Source: Hymenobacter qilianensis (GTDB lineage Bacteria; Bacteroidota; Bacteroidia; Cytophagales; Hymenobacteraceae). Taken from it: 64,000 bases of DNA. The translations under genes were made by a program, and so were the position numbers. The notes under the pieces were generated by a model. That model did not search any database and had not been told where the DNA came from. It saw nothing but the letters and a program-made list of their open reading frames with translations. Positions 56,282-64,000 of the stretch are shown one piece after another. The DNA is taken from positions 2,914,001-2,978,000 of the forward strand of contig NZ_CP060784.1 in the NCBI RefSeq assembly GCF_014489555.1, written 5' to 3'. Each line of letters begins with the position of its first letter. Within the stretch, counting starts at the first letter, position 1.

Positions 56282-59200
56282 ATGAAAAACACTTACCTAA
56301 GTCTCGCATTCCGACAGATGCGACCTCGAGTTTGGACTCTTTTATGTTTGATGCTTTTGCCGTTTCTAGGCATGGCGCAGAGAATTGATTTCACACCTAA
56401 CCGAGGAACCTTCTTCGAGCCTGATCCAACACCGGTTAATACATATTCGGATGAAGTAACTTACACAGTAACAGGTACTGGCCTAACTTCTCCTATTACC
56501 GTAACCGCTCCCGATGGTTTTCTTGTTAGTTTGACAAGCGGTGGCGCTTATAGTACTTCTATCGATCTTCCAGCAAATGGTGGACAACTTTATATTGTAT
56601 TCTTTCCGACTTTAGGAGAAGCTTATAATGATAAAGTTTCGCTAAGCAGCACAAATGCAGCTACAAAAAGGATCAACGTAGCAGGCACAGGTATTGCTCC
56701 TTCTGTTACGCCCAGTACCAATAGCTTAGTTTTTGGTAGTGTTACAATCAACACTTCATCTACAAAGCAAGTAATTATAAATGGAGAAGATCTACAAGGA
56801 GATTTAACGCTCACAGTTCCTGCTAACTCAGGCTATCAAATTGTATATGATGGTATTACAGCCAATTCAGTTACGATCCCTAATAAAGCGAACAACCGGC
56901 TAACCAATGTTAGTTTTGACGTAGTGTTTTCGCCTACTGCGGTGAAGGACTACAATGAAGTGCCCCTCCAGATTACAAGCACTAACCTTACACCTGCTGT
57001 AATAATAAAACTTAATGGTTCAGGAGTTCCGCAGCCTCTGTTGGTAGTAGAGCCTACTAGCCTACCAGATTTCGGGGCAGTTGTACAAGGACAGACCTCG
57101 TTTATTCAGTCTTTCAGGGTAACGGGTTCGTTCTTGCAAGGCCAAGTGACTGTTGCTGCTCCCGCCAATGGTTCTTTCCGGATCCGTACGGGAACAGGCA
57201 CTTTCTCTACTAATACCATCACCTTAAACATCGCCAATGATGGTTCGGTAGAGGCCACGGTTGATGTAGTATTTGCACCAACTGCTACTGGTGCAGTAAG
57301 TGGTGCAATTGCCATTGCCTCTTCAGGTGTTACATCTGCCCAAGTTCAGGTTAGCGGAACAGGTACAGCTGTTGGCCAGCCTGCAATTGTTGCTTCACCA
57401 ACTCTACTTGACTTTGGAACGGTAAGCAGCAATGGTTCGGCTACTACCCTGACGTTTACTTTGAGTGCCACCGGCCTTACTGAGGCCCTCGTATTGACTC
57501 CTTCATTCATTACTTCTGGTGGTGAAGAGATTCGCAATATTGAGTTCCGTGATACTTCGGTGCCAAGCCTATTTCAAAACCGTCCGCTGACGATTAACCA
57601 AGTAAACGGTAACATTCAGACTCGTACGATTGAAGTGAACCTGGCTGGAACAATACCCACTGGTAAATTTCGTGGCTCCATAATTCTGAGCAGCTCAGGC
57701 AGACAGACGGTTGTGACAATTGAAGCCAATAGTACCGGTAATCAGTCTGTTATTGTAACGTCTCCTGGCGCATTTTCACAGTTTACCACTGTTCCTAATG
57801 TGCCTTCGGCGGTACAGTCTTATCAGCTATCAGGACAAAACCTGTTACAGCCTATTACCGTAACTGCCCCCTTCTTTTTCAAGTATCAAAGTTTGCTGAT
57901 TTCAGTGACTTGGCAGACCCAAGAGCGACTGGTAACGCAATCACTTTTGCTCCTAATAAAGGCAGTGATCTAACGCCAGCTGTCAATGTCTATGTACGTT
58001 TCTATCCTACTACTGCTACAACGGTTTCGGATGGTGTCAGAAACACAAGCGCTCCGGCCACTGGTACCAGCATTCCAGTATCTGCGACCAGCGTTCCGTC
58101 TATTCAAACGGCCGATGTTGCTCTTATCAAGCAGGTAGTGATCTACACTTCCAAGGATGCGTCAACCCCGATTACTGTGCGTGCCTCACGAGTACAGCGC
58201 GATATTACTCTCTCAGTAGCGCAATCGCCTAATTCGTTCAACCCGAATGTAACTCCTCAGTATCAACTGTCACTGGACGGCAAAACGTTTGGATCAACAG
58301 TAGTTCTGCGTCCCAACTTGGACCCAAGTAGCGCGGCGATTTATACTGTAGATCAGCCAGTTTATGTTCGCTATAATCCTACTTACCTAGGTGTTGCAGA
58401 TGCTGCATTGCAGTATCAAAGTGGTGACTTCGCAGTGCAGACAGCCCAGTCTTTTACTGCTAACGGTTTGATTACTGGCCAGTCGATTGCTACTGAGCCC
58501 GCTCAAACATTGGTAGCGGCACAACAGTCCATTACTCGTAGCGCTGATGGAAAATCAGCTACAGTAACCTTTAATCCAGTACCAGAGCGTACCGGCACTT
58601 CAACGTACGGCGAAGGCCGTCTGATTGTAGCGAGTGAGAATGGTACTTTAACCAACGCTCCGGCTAGCCAGCCTAATGATGGTGAGGGGTATGAGACAGC
58701 TAATGGCGTGTATAATGGTCAAAATCAGGGAACAATCGCTCCGGGCTTCTACACCGTATTTGCGGGTACTGCTGTTCCAAGCACAACCATTACCGGTCTG
58801 GATCCTTACAAGACATACTACTTCTACGTTTATGGCTACAACAACATCGACCCTACGCAGAATATCAGCGTAACAGGAGCAGAGAATTACCTTACCCCCA
58901 CTACTCCAACCACGCTGGTGGGAATTGAGTCTGTGGGATTGCCTCCTATCATCCTGCCAGTAGAACTCGTGTCGTTCACGGCTAAGCTGCAAAACAATAA
59001 AGTCAATTTAGGCTGGGTTACTGCTTCTGAGAAGAACAACAAAGGCTTTGAAATTCAGCGCAGCCAAGATGCCACGTCGTTCACCACTATTCTGTTCAAA
59101 GACGGCAAGGGATCTACGAACAATAAGAGCACTTACGCTGCTGTTGACGAGCAGCCATTGTCTGGCGTGTCTTACTATCGTCTCAAGCAGATCGATAATG

Positions 59201-59484
59201 ATGGCAAGATCAGCTTGTCAGGAATCGTTACCATTACTAACACCGAGTTAGCGGAAGTTGCGATGTATCCTAACCCAACCCACGGCGTCCTGAATATCCG
59301 CTTGCCCTACACCAGCAAAGCAGAAGCGCAGGTAACCATAACTGATCTGAGCGGCCGTGTAGTACGCACAGAGAAGTTGGCTGCCAACGGTGAAGTAAGC
59401 ATCAGTTCTTTGGTCAACGGTACTTATTTAGTGACCGTGAATGATGGAGTGAAGAAGGTTACTCGCAGAATCGTGAAGAACTAA
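56282..59484 (+). CDS. T9SS cargo protein with Ig-like (DUF1573/ASPM-type) repeats (one frameshift)
   Basis: Secreted protein of about 1067 residues. A signal peptide (LLCLMLLPFLGMAQ) is followed by at least four beta-sandwich repeats, each with an FGSVxxN-style start (LVFGSVTINTSSTKQVIING; FGAVVQGQTSFIQSFRVTG; FGTVSSNGSATTLTFTLSA). The break is at the T5 run 57879-57883; one more T gives FFFQVSKFADFSDLADPRA. Near the end come LPVELVSFTAKLQNNKVNLGW and the type A sorting domain MYPNPTHGVLNIRLPYTSKA ... GTYLVTVNDGVKKVTRRIVKN (read in parts). Exported through the T9SS and probably attached to the surface. Confidence 0.87.
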
Positions 59485-59504
59485 CCTGTATATAAATAGC
59501 TAGT

Positions 59505-59535
59505 AAAAAGCCCCCCAGATTCTGGGGGCTTTTTT
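59505..59535. terminator. Terminator between the two T9SS cargo genes
   Basis: AAAAAGCCCCCCAG (59506-59519) and CTGGGGGCTTTTTTT (59522-59535 region) form a stem with a very short loop. Left arm C6, right arm G5: one base is unmatched. Confidence 0.8.
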
Positions 59536-59620
59536 TATTTAGTCAACTGACTTGGCACGGTTTGAGGTAAGCGGCATCCTCACTTCGTTCTTTATTCATA
59601 TTCTTCCTCTTATTTAAAGC

Positions 59621-61879
59621 ATGAGATTTTTTGCCGCTTACTTACGCTTACGACACGCCTTGTTTACAATTGGTACCTTACTTATCTGTTTTCTATTCGT
59701 ACCAACAGTCTATGCAGCATCCTATACATGGGTAGGAACAGGCGGTAATAATAATTGGTCTAATGCCAATAACTGGGATCCGGCACGCACTCCAGCCAAC
59801 GATGACGTGCTGATTTTTGACGGCAGCCGAACGGCTTCGGCCAGCGTGTACGTAGACTTTGCCTCACCACAGGTTATTGGTCAGTTACGGTTTATTAACA
59901 ACATAACAGTAGTGTTGATGGTGCAGCCTAATTCTGATGCAACTGCAGCTCCGCCAGCCCGGCAATTGTCGATGGCTACTGCTTTAACGGGGGCCAATTT
60001 CGAGATTGATGCCGGTAGCTCTGTGCAGGTAAAAAGCCCAGATGGAGTGAAGTCAACGGCTGGAATGGGCTTTCATCTGGGTACAGAAGGCACAGCTACT
60101 ATTGCTGGTGCCCTTATATTCGGCAGCAGTAGTACAGCATCACTTACTAACGACCCACATCAATTAATTTCTCAGAAGAAGGGATTTAACACTATCCATT
60201 TTGTCGCCGGTAGCACTTTTAGGGCCGATAAGACATTTACAGGCTCTCCTTTTAATGATAAATCAGAGTCTGGTGGCACCACTATTTTTCAAAGCGGCTC
60301 TACCTACGATCATCGCGGCGGTGGAGCGCCATTTGGCACAAGTCTTCCTACTGCCCCAGTGACTATTCTGGAAAAAGGCAATCGCTACATATACTCGGTT
60401 ACGTCGACTGCAGCTGGGCCACAATTACCTGGTCGCACTTACGGTTATATAGAATATAATCGCCCGACTACGGCTACCGGCATTGTCGGAGGCAGCGCCA
60501 CTGTGAGCCTCACCGGTTTGCCTCTGCTAATTCTTGACGACTTAATTATTACAACAGGAAATGTTCGACTGAATCTTGCCAATATTGCTATTCAGGGCAA
60601 TTTGATAATGAATGGCGGCACCTTAGCAAATACAATAGGCGCATCTACTATAACTTTCAAGGGCGCTAGTAGCCAGCTTGTTACAAGTACAGCTGCCATA
60701 CCTGTCCTGTTTGGTAACAATATTACGCTTGCCGTTGACAATGCTGCTGGTGTAACCCTGCAAACACCTGTTCAGATATCCAAAGCATTAACCCTTGTCA
60801 ATGGGGTCGTAAACACTTCTGCCGGAACGCTTACTTTACTGGCTGGGGCTACTGTTGCAGCTCATGATAAGAGCTTTGTGAGCGGTCCGCTTACCAGAGT
60901 GGTGGCGGCAAGCGGCAACACTAGCTTAACATTTCCACTTGGCTTCGGCACGGCATTTCGTCCCTTGATACTGAGCGTCAATCACAGCGACGGGACAGAA
61001 GTGCGCTATACGGCTGAGCAAATAAAGGGGAAACCAACCACACGGCTCTTCTCTGCCGAAGTCAATAAAGTATCGGCGGTACGATACTTCAACGTGAGCA
61101 GCAGTACTGCTGCCAGCAACCTACTTAGTGGTAGCATTCAGCTCAGCTATGGCACCGATGATCAAGTAGATAATGCGGAAAAACTGCGTATCGTTAAATC
61201 CTCACTTGATAATCAGAGTTGGGAAAATATTGGCGGAACGGGCAGCGCTATACCTGCTGGTATTATTACCTCCACAGTCCCTTTAACTAGCCTCGGCACT
61301 TTTGTTTTATCCAGTACAGAAGTGAGTTCTACGACCGGAAATAATCCGCTTCCTGTTGAGCTTATTTCATTTTCAGCTGAACGTCGGGCGCAAGGCGTGC
61401 TGCTGCGGTGGGCTACTGCCAGTGAAAAGAACAACACTGGCTTTGAGGTAGAACGTAGCGCTGACGGTCGCCTATTTGAGACTATCGGTAACGTAAAAGG
61501 GCAAGGCCAGAGCACTCAAAAACAAACGTACAGCATCGTGGATACAGCACCTTTCAGCAGTTCTACAGCCTACTACCGCTTGCGACAGCTGGACTTCGAT
61601 GGTACAGTAACCTACTCGAACGTTGTAGTCGTGAAGGGTGAGTATAAGGAGGCGCTTTTTCCTAATCCTGCTCGCCACCAGCTTACCTTTCGTTTGCCGT
61701 ACAATGGGGCGGCCGACTACCGGATTCTGTCCTCAACTGGTCGGACTTTACAAAAAGGACAGTCTTCCAGCGACTTAACTACACTCGATATATCAGAGCT
61801 GCCTGCTGGATTCTATTATCTGGAGATAGCGGCCGCGGAAGGACGGCTAGTTCGTAAGTTTATCAAGCAGGCGGACTAG
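59621..61879 (+). CDS. T9SS cargo protein with type A sorting domain
   Basis: 752 residues. A signal peptide (FTIGTLLICFLFVPTVYAA) precedes YTWVGTGGNNNWSNANNWDP, a G8-like/right-handed-helix start common in surface proteins. The middle has repeated beta strands with VNGVVNTSAGTLTLLAGATV. The shared linker module LPVELISFSAERRAQGVLLRW and YYRLRQLDFDGTVTYSNVV is also in the preceding cargo protein. The C-terminal sorting domain is LFPNPARHQLTFRLPYNGAA to LEIAAAEGRLVRKFIKQ. Substrate or partner unknown. Same orientation as the preceding gene, but separated by a terminator. Confidence 0.87.
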   Translation: MRFFAAYLRLRHALFTIGTLLICFLFVPTVYAASYTWVGTGGNNNWSNANNWDPARTPANDDVLIFDGSRTASASVYVDFASPQVIGQLRFINNITVVLMVQPNSDATAAPPARQLSMATALTGANFEIDAGSSVQVKSPDGVKSTAGMGFHLGTEGTATIAGALIFGSSSTASLTNDPHQLISQKKGFNTIHFVAGSTFRADKTFTGSPFNDKSESGGTTIFQSGSTYDHRGGGAPFGTSLPTAPVTILEKGNRYIYSVTSTAAGPQLPGRTYGYIEYNRPTTATGIVGGSATVSLTGLPLLILDDLIITTGNVRLNLANIAIQGNLIMNGGTLANTIGASTITFKGASSQLVTSTAAIPVLFGNNITLAVDNAAGVTLQTPVQISKALTLVNGVVNTSAGTLTLLAGATVAAHDKSFVSGPLTRVVAASGNTSLTFPLGFGTAFRPLILSVNHSDGTEVRYTAEQIKGKPTTRLFSAEVNKVSAVRYFNVSSSTAASNLLSGSIQLSYGTDDQVDNAEKLRIVKSSLDNQSWENIGGTGSAIPAGIITSTVPLTSLGTFVLSSTEVSSTTGNNPLPVELISFSAERRAQGVLLRWATASEKNNTGFEVERSADGRLFETIGNVKGQGQSTQKQTYSIVDTAPFSSSTAYYRLRQLDFDGTVTYSNVVVVKGEYKEALFPNPARHQLTFRLPYNGAADYRILSSTGRTLQKGQSSSDLTTLDISELPAGFYYLEIAAAEGRLVRKFIKQAD

Positions 61880-61906
61880 TCAGCACAAAGAGAACCTGTT
61901 AATCAC

Positions 61907-61941
61907 AAAAAAGCCCCCAGAACTAGTCTGGGGGCTTTTTT
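61907..61941. terminator. Bidirectional terminator between the T9SS gene and iscA
   Basis: AAAAAAGCCCCCAGA and TCTGGGGGCTTTTTT arms pair perfectly around ACTAG. It ends both convergent transcripts. Confidence 0.88.
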
Positions 61942-61955
61942 ATAGATAATGGAAT

Positions 61956-62282
61956 CTATACAGAAAAGCTTTCGCCGCAACCGCAGGTGCGGGATGCATT
62001 GGGATTATCGAAGTAGAAACCTTTGCCATTGAGACCGTCGGAAAAGTCGAGTTCAGTGCCAGCCAGATAAAGAAAGCTCTTCATATCTACGACTACACGC
62101 ACGCCTTTATCTTCAAACTCCTGGTCCATAGGCTTAACTTCGTTATCAAAATCAAGCTTGTAGGAAAGGCCCGAACAGCCACCCCCTGCCACGGAAGCAC
62201 GCAGACGATACGTCTCGTCGAGCTGTGCGTCGCGCATCAGGTGCGTTACTTTTTCCTTTGCTTTATCAGATACAGTAATCAT
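61956..62282 (-). CDS. iscA: Iron-sulfur assembly protein IscA/ErpA type
   Basis: 108 residues of the HesB/IscA family, which carries iron or clusters to target proteins. The three conserved cysteines are in VAGGGCSGLSY (Cys near 36) and the C-terminal SRTCGCGESF pair. Last gene of iscS-iscU-iscA on the minus strand, 91 bases after the iscU stop. Full length. Confidence 0.93.
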   Translation of the reverse strand: MITVSDKAKEKVTHLMRDAQLDETYRLRASVAGGGCSGLSYKLDFDNEVKPMDQEFEDKGVRVVVDMKSFLYLAGTELDFSDGLNGKGFYFDNPNASRTCGCGESFSV

Positions 62283-62373
62283 GTGAATTGCCAGTTACGA
62301 GTTGTAAGTTGTCAATTATGAAGGGCCTGCCTTCAATCAAAAGCAAGCTCTTCATACTAACATTCGCAACAGA

Positions 62374-62790
62374 TTAATGGTGCGATTTGGCTTCTTCCAG
62401 GGCTGGCAAGCCATTCTTTACGCGGTAGTCGTTGATGGCCGATTTGATGGCATCTTCAGCCAGTACCGAGCAGTGAATCTTCACGGGAGGAAGAGCAAGT
62501 TCTTCCACGATTTCCATGTTGTCGATGCTCAGTGCTTCGTCTACCGTTTTGCCTTTCAGCCACTCAGTTGCTAGCGAAGAAGAGGCAATAGCCGAACCAC
62601 AGCCGAACGTCTTGAACTTAGCGTCGGTGATGGTATTGGTGGCTTCGTCTACCTCAATTTGCAGACGCATTACGTCGCCGCACTCAGGAGCGCCCACTAG
62701 GCCGGTGCCTACGTTCTTTTTGCTTTTGTCCAGCGTGCCCACGTTGCGCGGGTTGCTGTAATGATCAATTACTTTATCGGAGTAAGCCAT
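62374..62790 (-). CDS. iscU: Iron-sulfur cluster scaffold IscU
   Basis: 138 residues. The scaffold on which Fe-S clusters are built. Cluster ligands are seen in GAPECGDVMRL (Cys and Asp), FGCGSAIASSSLATEWLKGK (Cys) and LPPVKIHCSVLAEDAIKSAI (LPPVK chaperone motif, His and Cys). Start MAYSDKVIDHYSNPRNVG is typical. 96 bases after the iscS stop on the minus strand. Confidence 0.96.
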   Translation of the reverse strand: MAYSDKVIDHYSNPRNVGTLDKSKKNVGTGLVGAPECGDVMRLQIEVDEATNTITDAKFKTFGCGSAIASSSLATEWLKGKTVDEALSIDNMEIVEELALPPVKIHCSVLAEDAIKSAINDYRVKNGLPALEEAKSHH

Positions 62791-62810
62791 TATGGTAGAG
62801 TTGAGAAGTT

Positions 62811-62870
62811 AGAGATGAGATGTGAGACTAAAACTAGCAACAGACAAAAGAGTCTCACTTCTCATGTCTC
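62811..62870 (-). repeat. Imperfect hairpin between iscS and iscU
   Basis: GAGATGAGATGTGAGACT (about 62812-62829) pairs with AGTCTCACTTCTCATGTCTC (62851-62870). It lies in the iscS-iscU gap and could modulate the ratio of the two products by partial termination or RNA stability. Confidence 0.5.
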
Positions 62871-62886
62871 AATACTTAGGTCTAAA

Positions 62887-64000
62887 TCAATGTTCAGCCC
62901 ACTCAATCTTGCTGAGGTCAACGCCTTCCTTGAACATCTCCCATAGCGGAGACATCTCGCGAAGCTTGTTCACCGCTTCTTTCACGTGGTTGATGGCGTA
63001 GTCGATCTGCTCGTCGGTGGTGAAGCGGCTCAATCCAAAACGAAGGGAGGAGTGCGCCAAGTCGTCGCTCAGACCTAAAGCCTTCAATACGTAAGAAGGC
63101 TCCAAAGAGGCTGAAGTACAGGCAGAACCGGATGATACGGCTAGGTCTTTCACGCCCATCATCAGGCCTTCTCCTTCTACATACGTGAAGGAAATATTGG
63201 TTACGTGCGGTAGGCGATACTCGCGGGAGCCATTTACGTAGCTTTCTTCAAGTTCCAGCAGAGAGTTCTCAAGCCGGTCGCGCATAGCGGAGAGGCGCTT
63301 GGCGTCGCTGTCCATTTCTAAGCGAGCTAACTCACAAGCTTTGCCTAAACCGACGATGCCAGGAACGTTGAGCGTACCAGAACGCATACCACGCTCGTGT
63401 CCGCCACCGTCCATCTGAGCAGTAACTTTTACCCGAGGGTTCTTACGACGTACGTACAACGCACCTATACCTTTCGGGCCGTACATCTTGTGACCAGTGA
63501 ACGCCATGATGTCGATACCATCAGCTTGAACGTCAACTGGAATCTTGCCAACAGCCTGGGTACCATCCGTCATGAACAGCGCGCCGTGCTTGTGGGCAAT
63601 GGCGGCAATTTCACGAATAGGCTGAATGGTGCCAGTTTCGTTGTTGCCGTACATGATGGTCACCAGAATGGTCTGGGGAGTCATGGCGGCTTCGAGGTCG
63701 GCTAGGCTAATGAGACCTTCGCGGTTAACCGGAAGATACGTCACTTTGCCCCCGAGCTTCTCGATATGCTTGCAGGTATCAAGTACAGCTTTGTGCTCAG
63801 TGGTAGCGGTGATGATGTGATTACCCTTCTGGGAATACATCTCAAACACGCCTTTGATACCTAAGTTGTCTGATTCGGTAGCGCCTGAGGTGAAGATAAT
63901 CTCCTTGGGGTCGCTATTGATGAGTTGAGCAATCTGCTCGCGGGCATAATCCACAGCCTCTTCCGCTGCCCAGCCAAAAGGGTGGTTACGGGAGGCCGCG
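62887..64000 (-). CDS. iscS: Cysteine desulfurase IscS, 5' end outside window
   Basis: PLP enzyme that takes sulfur from cysteine for cluster assembly. 371 residues are visible and the frame is open through base 64000 ([20 protein letters not shown]), so the first codons lie beyond the window. Motifs are [47 protein letters not shown], the PLP Lys in [11 protein letters not shown], and the sulfur-carrying Cys in [18 protein letters not shown]. First gene of isc here. Confidence 0.95.
   Translation of the reverse strand, partial: AASRNHPFGWAAEEAVDYAREQIAQLINSDPKEIIFTSGATESDNLGIKGVFEMYSQKGNHIITATTEHKAVLDTCKHIEKLGGKVTYLPVNREGLISLADLEAAMTPQTILVTIMYGNNETGTIQPIREIAAIAHKHGALFMTDGTQAVGKIPVDVQADGIDIMAFTGHKMYGPKGIGALYVRRKNPRVKVTAQMDGGGHERGMRSGTLNVPGIVGLGKACELARLEMDSDAKRLSAMRDRLENSLLELEESYVNGSREYRLPHVTNISFTYVEGEGLMMGVKDLAVSSGSACTSASLEPSYVLKALGLSDDLAHSSLRFGLSRFTTDEQIDYAINHVKEAVNKLREMSPLWEMFKEGVDLSKIEWAEH

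Noticed and set aside
56282..59484. Two separate surface-protein genes split at about 57,880-57,973
   Set aside because: The second part has no signal peptide and joins the first by adding one T to a T5 run, so it is one gene.

Overview
The window looks like a chromosomal segment of a Hymenobacter-like member of the Bacteroidota (order Cytophagales). The evidence is moderately high GC in housekeeping genes, type IX secretion (T9SS) plug and cargo proteins with C-terminal sorting domains, families typical of this phylum (DUF3276, DUF3822, DUF4296, DUF922, DUF5103), an egtB-egtD ergothioneine pair and a Bacteroidota-type -7 box (TAAATTTG). I see no rRNA, tRNA, CRISPR array, transposase or phage gene. 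The genus is inferred from gene content, not from a search.

Layout. 1-5 kb: end of a T9SS plug protein gene, then two tandem M48 metalloproteases and a low-GC lipoprotein gene. 5-14 kb: YchF, a PUR-like DUF3276 protein, a DUF58 protein, an AlkA-type glycosylase, a phosphatase, two divergent Na+/H+ antiporters (CPA1 and NhaA) and threonine aldolase. 14-22 kb: YfcE, two Nudix hydrolases, CoaD with DUF3822, a hotdog thioesterase, a RecD-like helicase, DUF1573, DUF423 and YggS. 22-26 kb: a Bat-like locus (DUF58, BatD-like, VWA) and a DUF4296 lipoprotein. 26-32 kb: a minus-strand run of CsaA, DUF922, MATE exporter, aminotransferase, EgtD and EgtB. 32-40 kb: KGG stress protein, MenC, an aspartic protease with PDZ, an acyltransferase, a tiny AT-rich gene between palindromes, an esterase, a phasin-like protein and an ABC1/UbiB kinase. 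40-48 kb: two low-GC genes, phosphoglucomutase, HPPD, small conserved proteins and an ABC-F ATPase. 48-56 kb: a large PAS hybrid kinase, MurI, and a lipoprotein with an ATP-grasp (glutathionylspermidine-synthase-like) enzyme. 56-64 kb: two adjacent T9SS cargo proteins after an AT-rich leader, then the iscS-iscU-iscA operon.

Two window-wide patterns stand out. First, the word GGGGGGC followed by A/T bases (or its complement, A/T then GCCCCCC) occurs about 36 times in 64 kb, on both strands, in and between genes and in several reading frames. This suggests selection or a mutational process acting on DNA rather than on protein. Second, 15 genes are broken by 18 single-base frameshifts. Every one is repaired by adding one base to a homopolymer run, 14 of them a G/C run that is one base short (5 to 6, or 6 to 7). 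The simplest reading is base undercalling in the assembly, so these genes are annotated at full span as probably intact in the organism. A family of REP-like palindromes built on GTCATGCAGAGC...GCTCTGCATGAC occupies five intergenic gaps, with two degenerate copies.
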